Of a DNA stretch of 64,000 nucleotides, positions 49,269-58,177 are shown one piece after another. The DNA is from Mesobacterium pallidum (GTDB taxonomy: Bacteria; Pseudomonadota; Alphaproteobacteria; Rhodobacterales; Rhodobacteraceae). Location: the NCBI RefSeq assembly GCF_019966535.1, contig NZ_JAIMID010000020.1, positions 45,405-109,404 of the forward strand. The letters are read 5' to 3'. The position numbers were made by a program, and so were the translations under genes. The notes beneath the pieces are model-generated. The model was given only the letters and a program-made list of their open reading frames with translations. It was not told the DNA's origin and ran no database searches. Each line of letters starts with the position of its first letter. Within the stretch, counting starts at the first letter, position 1.

Positions 49269-49943
49269 ATGACCGACCACCCGCCCCAGCTTGATTGGCG
49301 CGCCGGAGACGTGCCCGTATCGCGCCGCTTCGACGACCCCTATTTCTCGCTCGACAGCGGGATGGACGAGACGCGCCACGTCTTCCTTGCCGGCAACGAC
49401 CTGCCGGAGCGGTTCCGCGATGGATTCCAAGTGGCCGAGCTGGGCTTCGGCACCGGGCTGAACCTGCTGACCGCGCTCGCGACATGGCGCGCGACGGGCA
49501 TCCCCGGTCGGCTGCATGTCACCAGTTTCGAGGCCTTCCCCATGGCCCCCGCCGACATGATCCGCGCCCAGGCGGCCTTTCCGGCGCTGGCGCCGGTGGC
49601 GGATGACCTTGCCCCGCACTGGACCGGTACGGCGCAGGTGATCGACCTGCCCGACCTGCACTTTACCCTCCTCACCGGCGACGCGCGCGAGACGCTGCCC
49701 GCCTGGGACGGCAGGGCCGACGCCTGGTTCCTCGACGGCTTCTCGCCCGCCAAGAACCCCGAACTCTGGGCGCCGGAGCTCATGGCCGAGGTCCACGCCC
49801 ATACCGCCCCGGGCGGCAGTGCCGCGACCTACACCGCTGCCGGCCACGTGCGCCGCGCGCTGGCCGAGGCCGGTTTCGACGTCACCCGCACGCAAGGCTA
49901 CGGCCGCAAACGCCACATGACCCGCGCGAGGCGCCCGGCATGA
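49269..49943 (+). CDS. mnmD: tRNA 5-methylaminomethyl-2-thiouridine methyltransferase
   Basis: 224 residues, the methyltransferase half of MnmC as a free-standing protein. SAM loop 'VAELGFGTGLNLLTALATWR', a conserved 'DDPYFSLDSGMDETRHVFL' N-terminal block, and the catalytic 'DAWFLDGFSPAKNPELWAPE'. It adds the last methyl of mnm5(s2)U at position 34 of certain tRNAs. Divergent from the FAD oxidoreductase that likely supplies its substrate. Its stop overlaps the EamA gene start (ATGA). Confidence 0.93.
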   Translation: MTDHPPQLDWRAGDVPVSRRFDDPYFSLDSGMDETRHVFLAGNDLPERFRDGFQVAELGFGTGLNLLTALATWRATGIPGRLHVTSFEAFPMAPADMIRAQAAFPALAPVADDLAPHWTGTAQVIDLPDLHFTLLTGDARETLPAWDGRADAWFLDGFSPAKNPELWAPELMAEVHAHTAPGGSAATYTAAGHVRRALAEAGFDVTRTQGYGRKRHMTRARRPA

Positions 49944-50824
49944 CCGAACAGAACACCCGGCTCGGCATCTTGCTGATGATCGCCACCACCTTTGTCTTTG
50001 CCATGCAGGACGGGCTGTCGCGCCACCTGGCCGGCGAGTACAACGTCTACATGGTGGTGATGATCCGCTACTGGTTCTTCGCCGCCTTCGTCGTCACCAT
50101 GGCCGCCCGCGCGCCGGGCGGCCTGCGCCGGTCGGTCAGCACGAAACAGCCCGTGGTCCAGATCTTCCGCGGCCTGCTTCTTGCGGCCGAGATCTGCGTC
50201 ATGGTCGCCGCCTTCACCCTCCTGGGCCTCGTCGAAAGCCACGCGGTCTTCATCGCCTACCCGCTGCTGGTCGCGGCCCTGTCCGGCCCGATCCTCGGCG
50301 AAAAGGTCGGCTGGCGGCGCTGGTCGGCCATCGGCGTCGGCTTCGTCGGCGTCCTCATCATCCTCGACCCGGGCTCGAACGTCTTCTCTCCCGCCGCCAT
50401 CGTGCCGCTCATCGCCGCGCTCATGTTCGCGCTCTACGGCCTGCTGACCCGCTACGTGGCGCGGCAGGACAGTTCCTCCACCAGCTTCTTCTGGACCGGC
50501 GTGCCGGGCGTCATCCTCATGACCGCCATCGGTGCCTGGTTCTGGGAGCCGATGACGGCCCCCGACTGGGGCTGGATGGCGCTCCTGTGCCTCACCGGCG
50601 CGGGCGGACACTTCCTGCTGATCAAGTGCTACGAGGTGGCCGAGGCGAGCTCGGTCCAGCCCTTCGCCTACCTGCAACTGGTCTTCGCCTCCGCCCTCGG
50701 CCTCACGCTTTTCGGCGAAACCCTGCGCCCCAACGTGGCCATCGGTGCTGTCCTGATCATCGCCGCCGGCCTCTTCACCCTCTGGCGCGAACAACGCACC
50801 GCCCGGCGGGCCCGCCGCCCCTGA
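49940..50824 (+). CDS. EamA/DMT-family transporter
   Basis: 294 residues with ten membrane helices in two EamA repeats of five. Examples: 'LGILLMIATTFVFAMQDGLS' (TM1), 'LAAEICVMVAAFTLLGLVES' (TM3), 'WSAIGVGFVGVLIILDPG' (TM5), 'VAIGAVLIIAAGLFTLW' (TM10), ending in a basic tail. DMT exporters move small metabolites such as amino acids or nucleosides; the substrate is not predictable. Overlaps mnmD by four bases. Confidence 0.9.
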   Translation: MTEQNTRLGILLMIATTFVFAMQDGLSRHLAGEYNVYMVVMIRYWFFAAFVVTMAARAPGGLRRSVSTKQPVVQIFRGLLLAAEICVMVAAFTLLGLVESHAVFIAYPLLVAALSGPILGEKVGWRRWSAIGVGFVGVLIILDPGSNVFSPAAIVPLIAALMFALYGLLTRYVARQDSSSTSFFWTGVPGVILMTAIGAWFWEPMTAPDWGWMALLCLTGAGGHFLLIKCYEVAEASSVQPFAYLQLVFASALGLTLFGETLRPNVAIGAVLIIAAGLFTLWREQRTARRARRP

Positions 50825-50825
50825 T

Positions 50826-50880
50826 CCTTCATCGTTTTGAAAATACCTTCGGGGGGTTTGGGGGGCAGACAGCCCCCCAA
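50826..50880 (+). repeat. Degenerate repeat A with GC hairpin, likely terminator after the EamA gene
   Basis: CCTTCATCGTTTTGAAAATA followed by CCTTCGGGGGG, a distant A-type copy, then a perfect 9-bp stem TTGGGGGGC / GCCCCCCAA (50858-50866 with 50872-50880), loop AGACA. Confidence 0.6.
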
Positions 50881-51021
50881 GGCCTGCGTGGCCCGAACGC
50901 AATCCGACATGCGTGCGTAGCACCCAATTGGATCAGGCAGACCTTCCCTTTCTGCATGGGCGGGGCTAACCCTGTCCCATGGGGCACCCCAGCCCGCTGA
51001 CCACATTCCCGGAGGCCGCCG

Positions 51022-52437
51022 ATGAACAGATATCCCCGCAACATGATCGGTCATGGCCCCACCCCCCCGGACGCCGGGTGGCCCGGCAATGCCAAGGTCG
51101 CCGTCCAGTTCGTGCTGAACTACGAGGAAGGCGGCGAGAACTCGGTGCTGCACGGCGACGCCGCCTCCGAAGCCTTCCTGTCGGACATCGCGGGCGCGGC
51201 CATGTGGCCGGGGCAACGCCACTGGAACATGGAATCGATCTACGAATACGGCGCGCGGGCCGGGTTCTGGCGGCTGCATCGCCTTTTTACCGAGCGTGAG
51301 ATCCCGCTGACCATCTACGGCGTCGCCTCGGCCCTGGCCCGCAGCCCCGAACAGGTCGCGGCGATGAAGGCCGCGGACTGGGAAATCGCCTCGCATGGTC
51401 TCAAGTGGGTCGAACACAAGGACATGCCCGAGGAGGAAGAGCGCGCGTCGATCGCCGAGGCGATCCGCCTGCACACCGAGGTCGTGGGCGAACGCCCGGT
51501 CGGCTGGTACACCGGCCGCTGCAGCGCCAACACTGTGCGGCTGGTCGCCGAGGAGGGCGGCTTCGACTATATCAGCGACACATATGACGACGACCTGCCC
51601 TACTGGCTCGAGGTCGGGGACCGCGACCAGCTGATCATCCCCTATACGCTCGAGGCGAACGACATGCGGTTCGCCACCAGCCCCGGCTGGATCACGGGCA
51701 AGCAGTTCTACCAGTACCTCAAGGCCGCCTTCAACACGCTCTACGCCGAGGGCGAGGCGGGCCGCCCGGCCATGATGTCCATTGGCCTCCATTGCCGCCT
51801 GATCGGCCGGCCGGGCAAGATCGAGGGACTGAAGAAGTTCCTCGACTACATCGCGAAATTCGACGGCGTCTGGACCCCGCGCCGGGTCGACATCGCGCGC
51901 CACTGGGCCGAAACCCATCCGCACCAGCGCTTCGAGCGGCCGAGCCAGATGGACAAGTCGCGCTTTGTCGCGCTCTACGGCGGCATCGTCGAACACTCCC
52001 CCTGGGTGGCCGAAGGCGCCTGGGAGCTGGAGCTGGGCCCGGCCCACGACACCGCCACCGGCCTCGCCAATGCGCTCGCCCGCGTGCTGCGCACCGCACC
52101 GACCGAGAAGAAGCTCGAGGTGCTGAAGGCCCACCCGGACCTCGCCGGCAAGCTGGCTGCGGCCAAGCGGCTGACCGAGGAATCGACCTTCGAACAGGCC
52201 AGCGCCGGGCTTGACGCCCTGACCGATACCGAGCGCGAGACCTTCCAGGCGCTCAACGCGCAATACGTCGAAAAGCACGGCTTTCCCTTCATCATCGCGG
52301 TGCGCGACAACACCAAGGCGTCGATCCTCGAGGCCTTCTACCGCCGGATCGAGAACGACACCGAGACCGAGTTCGCCGAGGCCTGCGCCCAGGTCGAACG
52401 CATCGCGGCCTGGCGTCTCAAGGACATCCTGCCATGA
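51022..52437 (+). CDS. puuE: Fused allantoinase (PuuE) and OHCU decarboxylase (UraD)
   Basis: 471 residues combining two purine-degradation enzymes. Residues ~1-305: a polysaccharide-deacetylase-type, cofactor-free allantoinase ('VAVQFVLNYEEGGENSVLHG', 'SIYEYGARAGFWRLHRLF', 'ADWEIASHGLKWVEH', 'MMSIGLHCRLIGRPGKIEGL'). Residues ~311-471: 2-oxo-4-hydroxy-4-carboxy-5-ureidoimidazoline decarboxylase ('LKAHPDLAGKLA' with the catalytic His, 'STFEQASAGLDALTD', 'YVEKHGFPFIIAVRDNT'). It makes S-allantoin and then opens its ring. The ATG at 51022 follows GGAGGC. allA overlaps the stop by four bases. Confidence 0.94.
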   Translation: MNRYPRNMIGHGPTPPDAGWPGNAKVAVQFVLNYEEGGENSVLHGDAASEAFLSDIAGAAMWPGQRHWNMESIYEYGARAGFWRLHRLFTEREIPLTIYGVASALARSPEQVAAMKAADWEIASHGLKWVEHKDMPEEEERASIAEAIRLHTEVVGERPVGWYTGRCSANTVRLVAEEGGFDYISDTYDDDLPYWLEVGDRDQLIIPYTLEANDMRFATSPGWITGKQFYQYLKAAFNTLYAEGEAGRPAMMSIGLHCRLIGRPGKIEGLKKFLDYIAKFDGVWTPRRVDIARHWAETHPHQRFERPSQMDKSRFVALYGGIVEHSPWVAEGAWELELGPAHDTATGLANALARVLRTAPTEKKLEVLKAHPDLAGKLAAAKRLTEESTFEQASAGLDALTDTERETFQALNAQYVEKHGFPFIIAVRDNTKASILEAFYRRIENDTETEFAEACAQVERIAAWRLKDILP

Positions 52438-52925
52438 GCCGCCAGATCGCGACCGAACCGCTGACGTCCGAGGCCTTTGCCCCCTTCGGCCAGGTGATCG
52501 ACACCGCCGGCAACCCCGACAAGATCATCAACGCCGGCAAATGCGGGCGCTACCATGACCGGGTGCGGATCGACCTTGTCGGCGGGCGCGCGGGCGTGTC
52601 GCTGTTCGATGCCGAGCCGCGCAGCCTGCCCTATACGCTCGACCTCTTGGAACGGCACCCGGACGGCAGCCAGTGCTTTCTGCCGATGCATGAACACCCG
52701 TTCCTGGTGATCGTCGCGCCCGACATGGGCGCGCGGCCAGGCACGCCCCGCGCATTTGTCACCGCGCCGGGCCAGGGGGTGAACTTTCACCGCGCGACCT
52801 GGCACGGGGTGCTGACGCCGCTTCATGCGCCCGGCCTGTTCGCGGTGATCGACCGCATCGGCATCGGCGCCAACCTCGAGGAATTCCCGCTCTCCGAGCC
52901 CTGGGAAATCGTCGCCGGCGCCTGA
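52434..52925 (+). CDS. allA: Ureidoglycolate lyase
   Basis: 163 residues. Cupin-fold enzyme releasing urea from ureidoglycolate to give glyoxylate. Family blocks: 'PLTSEAFAPFGQVIDTAGNP', 'VSLFDAEPRSLPYTLDLLER', 'LPMHEHPFLVIVAPD', 'GVNFHRATWHGVLTPL'. With the PuuE-UraD fusion just upstream (ATGA overlap) it forms a ureide operon; allantoicase and hydroxyisourate hydrolase are not in the window. Confidence 0.93.
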   Translation: MSRQIATEPLTSEAFAPFGQVIDTAGNPDKIINAGKCGRYHDRVRIDLVGGRAGVSLFDAEPRSLPYTLDLLERHPDGSQCFLPMHEHPFLVIVAPDMGARPGTPRAFVTAPGQGVNFHRATWHGVLTPLHAPGLFAVIDRIGIGANLEEFPLSEPWEIVAGA

Positions 52926-52989
52926 GCGCGCCATGGAACCGCCGCCGGCCCCGCGGGTTGGTCGCCGCACAATGCAGGAACCGACCCCC

Positions 52990-53952
52990 ATGCAGACCTT
53001 CACCTGTCCGACATGCAACCAGCGGATCTGGTTTCACAACACGATCTGCCAATGCGGGCAGCGCGTGGTCTTCGACCCGGATGCGCAGCACATGCATGTA
53101 CACGGCGCCTCCTGCCGGAACCGCAGCAAGATCGGCTGCAACTGGCAGGCCGAGACGGACGGGCTTTGCCGGTCCTGCGCGATGACCGAGATGGTGCCCG
53201 ACCTCGGCGCGCCGGAAAACGTCGAGCTGTGGGGCTGGACCGAGCAGGCCAAGCGCTGGATCCTCGCCAACCTCGCGCGCTGGGGCTGGTTCACGCCGGA
53301 TGACCCCGGCGCCCGGCCGGTGTTCCGGCTGCTGTCGGAAAAGACCGCCAAGGGCGAAACCGACGTGATCATGGGCCATGCGAACGGGCTGATCACCATC
53401 AACGTCTCCGAAGCCTCCGAGGCGACGCTGGCGAAGCGGCAGGAAGAGCTGGGCGAGCTCTACCGCACCATGATCGGCCACATGCGGCACGAGACGGCGC
53501 ATTTCCTGCACCTACGGCTGATGCAGCGGCCCGATTTCCCGGCGGCCTTCCGGGGGCTTTTCGGCGACGAGCGGGCCGATTACGGCGATGCGCTGAAACG
53601 CCACTACGCCGATCCGCAACCGGCGGGCAGCCATTACATCACCAGCTACGCGACATCGCATCCGCACGAGGACTGGGCCGAGACGACGGCCCACCTGCTG
53701 CACCTCGTCGACATGCTCGACAGTGCGGCGCAGGCCGGGTTGACCCTGCCCGGATCGGTGCCCGAGGGCTACGACGCCTATCGCGAAGAGGATGCGGAGC
53801 GCGTGGTGCGCGAGGCGATCGACGTCTCGCTGGCGATCAACCACGTGAACCGCGCGCTTGACCTGGCCGATCTCTACCCCTTCGTGATCGGGCCGGGGGT
53901 GCAGGACAAGCTGGGCTTTGTCCATCGCTGGCTGCGGATGCCGCCCCTGTGA
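52990..53952 (+). CDS. Zinc-ribbon metallopeptidase-like protein (putative zinc-binding, Peptidase_Mx type)
   Basis: 320 residues from the ATG at 52990 (AGGAA nine bases upstream). An N-terminal zinc-ribbon pair, 'TFTCPTCNQRIWFHNTICQC', is followed by another Cys set in 'GASCRNRSKIGCNWQ' and 'GLCRSCAM'. The C-terminal domain has the metallopeptidase motif 'MIGHMRHETAHFLHLRL' (HExxH) with a later Glu in 'HPHEDWAETTAHLLHLVDM' as a plausible third ligand. Cytoplasmic, function unknown. It stands 64 bases after allA and ends in a shared terminator. Confidence 0.85.
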   Translation: MQTFTCPTCNQRIWFHNTICQCGQRVVFDPDAQHMHVHGASCRNRSKIGCNWQAETDGLCRSCAMTEMVPDLGAPENVELWGWTEQAKRWILANLARWGWFTPDDPGARPVFRLLSEKTAKGETDVIMGHANGLITINVSEASEATLAKRQEELGELYRTMIGHMRHETAHFLHLRLMQRPDFPAAFRGLFGDERADYGDALKRHYADPQPAGSHYITSYATSHPHEDWAETTAHLLHLVDMLDSAAQAGLTLPGSVPEGYDAYREEDAERVVREAIDVSLAINHVNRALDLADLYPFVIGPGVQDKLGFVHRWLRMPPL

Positions 53953-53958
53953 CGCAAA

Positions 53959-53983
53959 ACGGGGCGCGAAAGCCGCGCCCCGT
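53959..53983. terminator. Bidirectional terminator between the metallopeptidase gene and dapA
   Basis: A perfect 10-bp stem ACGGGGCGCG / CGCGCCCCGT (53959-53968 with 53974-53983), loop AAAGC. On the minus strand it is followed by GTTTTGCG-type sequence, so it terminates dapA well. Confidence 0.85.
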
Positions 53984-54006
53984 CCCGTCAATCCATTCCG
54001 GTCAGA

Positions 54007-54879
54007 TCAGTTGATCAGGCCCGCGTGGCGCATCCCGTGGCGGACCTTTTCGCGCGTGGGCTCGGTCAGCGGCACCAGCGGGGTGCGCACGTCGGGCTCG
54101 CACAGGCCCAGCAGGCTCATGGCGTATTTCACGCCAACGAGGCCCGGCTCGGTGAAGATCGCCAGGTGCAGCGGCATCAGCCGATCCTGGATCTCGAGCG
54201 CCAGCTTGTATTCGCCGTTGGCCGTCGCCTCCTGCATCTCTGCACAGAGGCGCGGCGCGACGTTGGCGGTCACGGAGATGCAGCCGACGCCGCCCTGCGC
54301 GTTGAAGCCCACGGCGGTCGGGTCCTCGCCCGAGAGCTGGATGAAGTCATGCCCGCAGGTCAGCCGCTGCTTGGAGACGCGGGAAAGGTCCGCGGTCGCG
54401 TCCTTGACGCCGACGATGTTCGGCAGGTGCGACAGCACGCCCATCGTCTCGGGCGTCATGTCCACTGCCGAACGGATCGGGATGTTGTAGATGATGATCG
54501 GCAGGCCCAGCTTTTCCAGCGCCGAGAAATGCGCGATCATGCCGTCCTGCGTCGGGCGGTTGTAATAGGGCGTCACCACCAGCGCGCCATCGGCCCCCAC
54601 GTCCTTGGCATGGCCCACCAGCCGCAGCGATTCGGCGGTGTTGTTCGATCCGGCGCCGGCCAGGACGGGCACGCGGCCCGCGGCGGCCTTGACGACCTCT
54701 TGCACAACCAGCTCATGCTCGGCATGGGTCAGGGTCGGGCTTTCGCCGGTCGTGCCGACGGGGACAAGGCCATGCGATCCCTCGGAAATGTGCCAGTCGA
54801 CGAGTTTCTTGAGCGTGTCCAGATCCACGGCGCCGTCCTTGAACGGCGTGACCAGGGCTGGCATCGAGCCTTTGAACAT
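54007..54879 (-). CDS. dapA: 4-hydroxy-tetrahydrodipicolinate synthase
   Basis: 290 residues from the ATG at 54879 (GAGGAG upstream); the longer open frame before it is not coding. TIM-barrel class I aldolase condensing pyruvate and aspartate semialdehyde. 'ALVTPFKDGAVDLDTLKKL', 'GTTGESPTLTHAEHELVV' (Thr pair), 'VVTPYYNRPTQDGMIAHFSA' (Tyr) and the Schiff-base Lys in 'NIVGVKDATADLSRV'. Divergent from the lytic transglycosylase gene, a common pairing in the family. Confidence 0.97.
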   Translation of the reverse strand: MFKGSMPALVTPFKDGAVDLDTLKKLVDWHISEGSHGLVPVGTTGESPTLTHAEHELVVQEVVKAAAGRVPVLAGAGSNNTAESLRLVGHAKDVGADGALVVTPYYNRPTQDGMIAHFSALEKLGLPIIIYNIPIRSAVDMTPETMGVLSHLPNIVGVKDATADLSRVSKQRLTCGHDFIQLSGEDPTAVGFNAQGGVGCISVTANVAPRLCAEMQEATANGEYKLALEIQDRLMPLHLAIFTEPGLVGVKYAMSLLGLCEPDVRTPLVPLTEPTREKVRHGMRHAGLIN

Positions 54880-55013
54880 GACACGCTCCTCATTGTCTGG
54901 GCGGGGAATTCGACCCGCCGGTCCGGGGTCTGCGCCGCCCTGTCGCCAATGTGATTGGAGGCATGCGGGGGCACGGGCTAAAGTTTGGTGTCTATCCGCC
55001 AGAGACGTGAGAA

Positions 55014-56990
55014 ATGCAAGCCACCTTGCGATTGCTGAGCCTTGTCCTGTGTCTTGTCGGCCTGTCGGTCGGCGGGGCGGCGCTGCGCGCGCAGGAGGCC
55101 GCACCGCGTCCCCTGGCGCAGGCCATGGATGCCATGCGCGGCGGCGACTGGGCCGAGGCGCGGCGCCTGGCCGAAGGCGACGGCAAGGTCGCGGTGGACA
55201 TCATCGAATGGCACCGGCTGCGCGCGGGGCGCGGCGCCCCCGAGCATGTGATGGAGTTCATCGCCGAGCGGCCCGACTGGCCCGGCATGGACTGGCTGCG
55301 CCGCAAGTCCGAGGCGGCGATCGCCGGGGCGTCGGACGAGGTGATCCTCGCCTTCTTCGACGGCGAGGCCGCGCAGACCGCCACCGGGGCGCTGGCCCTG
55401 GCGGGGGCGCTCGACCGGCGCGGCGACCGGGGCGCGGCCGAGATCGAGATCGTGCTGGCCTGGCGCACCATGCAGATGGGCGAGACCGAGCAAGCCGGGA
55501 TGCTGGCCGGCTGGTCCGACCTGCTGGCCCCGCATCACGAGGCGCGGCTGGACCACGCGCTGTGGAACGGCTGGGAAAGCGATGCGCGGCGGATGCTGCC
55601 TCTGGTCAGCGACGGCTGGAAAGCGCTGGCGCTGGCGCGGCTTGGCCTGCGCGACATGGCCGGCAACGTGGACAGCCTGATCGCGGCCGTGCCCGCCTCG
55701 CTGGCCGATCACCCGGGCCTGGCCTACGAGCGCTACGAATGGCGGATGCGCAAGCGGCGGACGGCCGATGCGCTCGAACTGCTGGTGGCGCATTCCGCGA
55801 CACTCGAGACGCTGGGCGAGCCGGACCCCTGGGCGCGCCGCCGCGGCGATCTTGCGCGCGACCTGATGCGCGACGGCGATATGCGGACGGCCTATGCGGT
55901 GGCCGCGAACCATCACCTTGTGGATGGGTCGACCTTTGCCTCGCTGGAATGGCTTGCCGGGTTCCTTGCCCTGCGCAAGCTGGACGACCCCGCGCTGGCC
56001 GCGCAGCATTTCCGCGCCTTCCGCGGCGCGGTGGAAACGCCGATTTCCATCGGACGGGCCGGCTACTGGCTGGGCCGCGCGCTGGAAGAGGCCGGCGATG
56101 CCGACGGCGCCCGCGCCGCCTATGCCGAGGGCGCGGCCTACCAGACCAGCTTCTACGGGCTGCTGGCCGCCGAGGCGGGGGGCCTGCCGTTCGACGCCAA
56201 GCTGGCCGGAGACGAAGATTTCGGCGACTGGCAGCAGGCGGGTTTCACGAAAAGCTCGGTCTTCGATGCCTTCGTCCTGCTGCTGGCCGCGGACGAGATC
56301 GCCGTGGCCGAACGCTTCATCACCCATCTCGCGGAAAGCCAGGACCGGACGGGGATGGGCCAGATGGGCGCCATGCTCGACACGCTGGGCCAGCCGCATA
56401 TCGGCGTGATGCTGGGCAAGCGCGCGGCGCAGTTCGGGATCGAGGTGGCGCAGCCCTACTACGCCATCCACCCGGTGGCGCAGATGCAGCACCCCGTCCC
56501 GACCGAGATGGTCCTGTCCATCGCCCGCCGGGAAAGCGAATTCGACCCGCGCGTGGTCTCGGGCGCAGGCGCCCGTGGGCTGATGCAGGTCATGCCCGCC
56601 ACCGCCCAGGCCATGGCCGGAGAGCTGGGGCTGGGCTATGACGGCGGCAAGCTGCTGTCGGACTGGTCCTACAACGCCCGGCTCGGCGCGCATTACCTTT
56701 CCAAGCTGGCGCGCGAATTCGACGGCAACGTGGTCATGATGTCGGCGGGCTACAACGCTGGCCCGTCCCGCCCGCGCCGCTGGATGGAGCAATACGGCGA
56801 TCCCCGCCGGGGCGAGATCGACGTGATCGACTGGATCGAAACGATCCCCTTCGACGAGACCCGCAACTACGTGATGCGCGTGGCGGAAAGCCTGCCCGTC
56901 TACCGCGCCCGGCTGGGGCATGCGCCCCACCCGGTACCGTTCTCGCAGGAACTGGTCGGCACGACGCTACTGCCCACCGCCGACCGCTAG
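55014..56990 (+). CDS. Soluble lytic murein transglycosylase
   Basis: 658 residues with a signal peptide ('LRLLSLVLCLVGLSVGGAAL', cleaved near LRAQE). A long superhelical alpha domain (~30-470) resembles the U-shaped part of Slt70. The catalytic goose-lysozyme-like domain follows: 'SIARRESEFDPRVVSGAGAR' with the catalytic Glu, 'GLMQVMPATAQAMAGELGL', 'NARLGAHYLSKLAREFDGN', 'MSAGYNAGPSRPRRWMEQYG'. It cleaves peptidoglycan to 1,6-anhydro products in the periplasm. Its TAG shares three bases with the stop of the convergent antiporter gene (CTAG). Confidence 0.93.
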   Translation: MQATLRLLSLVLCLVGLSVGGAALRAQEAAPRPLAQAMDAMRGGDWAEARRLAEGDGKVAVDIIEWHRLRAGRGAPEHVMEFIAERPDWPGMDWLRRKSEAAIAGASDEVILAFFDGEAAQTATGALALAGALDRRGDRGAAEIEIVLAWRTMQMGETEQAGMLAGWSDLLAPHHEARLDHALWNGWESDARRMLPLVSDGWKALALARLGLRDMAGNVDSLIAAVPASLADHPGLAYERYEWRMRKRRTADALELLVAHSATLETLGEPDPWARRRGDLARDLMRDGDMRTAYAVAANHHLVDGSTFASLEWLAGFLALRKLDDPALAAQHFRAFRGAVETPISIGRAGYWLGRALEEAGDADGARAAYAEGAAYQTSFYGLLAAEAGGLPFDAKLAGDEDFGDWQQAGFTKSSVFDAFVLLLAADEIAVAERFITHLAESQDRTGMGQMGAMLDTLGQPHIGVMLGKRAAQFGIEVAQPYYAIHPVAQMQHPVPTEMVLSIARRESEFDPRVVSGAGARGLMQVMPATAQAMAGELGLGYDGGKLLSDWSYNARLGAHYLSKLAREFDGNVVMMSAGYNAGPSRPRRWMEQYGDPRRGEIDVIDWIETIPFDETRNYVMRVAESLPVYRARLGHAPHPVPFSQELVGTTLLPTADR

Positions 56991-58177
56991 ATCGTGTCTG
57001 CCTTGCTGACCTTCGCCACCTGGCGGGCGGCGAAAAAGGTGGCGACGGGGCCGATCAGCTCGAACACCACGGTCGTGGCGACGGCCATGGTGAGGATGAG
57101 GTCTCCGTACATCGGCAGTTCCTGCGCCGCCACCAGCGCCATGCCCACGGCCACGCCCGCCTGCGGCAGCAGCGCCGTGCCGTACCAGGCGCGTTCCGCC
57201 CGTGGCCGCTGGCCCAGCCGCGCCCCCGCCCAGCCGCCGATCACCCGCGCGACGATCCGGCCGACGGAATAGACGACGCCCAGCAGGCCCACCTGCGCCA
57301 GCGCCTCGGCCTCGAGCGAGGCCCCGGCGAGGATGAAGAACAGGATCATGAAGGGCCATTGCACGTGTTCGATCTCGTGGAACGCGCGGTCGTGGTGGCG
57401 GGCCATGTTGACGATCACCGTGCCCGCCGCCATCCCGGCCAGCAGGAACGACAGGTCGAGCCAGATGGCGAAACCGGCGGTCAGGCAGACGACGCCCAAA
57501 GCTTCGGATTGCTGCGGCTCGCCCGGGGTCAGGCGGCCGGTCAGGTAGGCGGCCGGAAAGCCGACAGCGGCCCCCAGCGCCAGCGAGCCCGCGATCTCGA
57601 CCAGCGCCTCGGCCAGCATTTCGCTGCCGGCTTCGCCCGGCTCGCCCACGACTATGCGGGCCAGCACGATGACCAGCGAAAAGACGATCATGCCCCAGGC
57701 GTCGTCGATGGCCACCACGCCGCGCAGGGTCTCGGCAAAGGGTCCCTTGGCCCCGGCCTGGCGCAACGAATCCTCCGTCGCCGCCGGGTCGGTCGCCGCC
57801 GCGATCGCCCCCAGCGCCAGCGCCGCCGGCAGGGCCAGGCCGACGAGCCACAGCGCCCCGGCCACCAGCGGCACGGTGACCAGCACGACGCAAAGCGAGA
57901 TCCACAGGATCGCCTTGCCATGGGCGGCCATGTTCTCGCGCGTCAGCGCCCCGCCCAGCAGGAAGGCCACCATGGTCAGCGCCGCCACCGACAGGAAATC
58001 GTACAGCGCCGCGACCTCGGGCGGCAGCAGGTCGAACCCGGCGCTGCCGACCAGCAGACCCAGCCCCAGCAGCAGCGTGACCCGCGGCAACATGGTGCGG
58101 CGTCCGACCTGGTCGGCGACCAGGCCGCACAGGAAGAGCGCGCCGAGCGTGATGAAGATCGTCCCCAGCCCCATCAT
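56987..58177 (-). CDS. Cation:proton antiporter (CPA family)
   Basis: 396 residues with about 12 membrane helices, Na+/H+ exchanger fold. Characteristic segments: 'MVAFLLGGALTRENMAAHGK', 'LGAIAAATDPAATEDSLRQA' (the double-Asp region is TDPAATED) and 'VVAIDDAWGMIVFSLVIVLA' with the conserved Asp pair. It probably exchanges Na+ or K+ for protons. The start at 58177 overlaps the stop of the GntR gene (TGATG), so the regulator and antiporter are one operon. The stop overlaps the transglycosylase stop tail-to-tail. Confidence 0.9.
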   Translation of the reverse strand: MMGLGTIFITLGALFLCGLVADQVGRRTMLPRVTLLLGLGLLVGSAGFDLLPPEVAALYDFLSVAALTMVAFLLGGALTRENMAAHGKAILWISLCVVLVTVPLVAGALWLVGLALPAALALGAIAAATDPAATEDSLRQAGAKGPFAETLRGVVAIDDAWGMIVFSLVIVLARIVVGEPGEAGSEMLAEALVEIAGSLALGAAVGFPAAYLTGRLTPGEPQQSEALGVVCLTAGFAIWLDLSFLLAGMAAGTVIVNMARHHDRAFHEIEHVQWPFMILFFILAGASLEAEALAQVGLLGVVYSVGRIVARVIGGWAGARLGQRPRAERAWYGTALLPQAGVAVGMALVAAQELPMYGDLILTMAVATTVVFELIGPVATFFAARQVAKVSKADTI

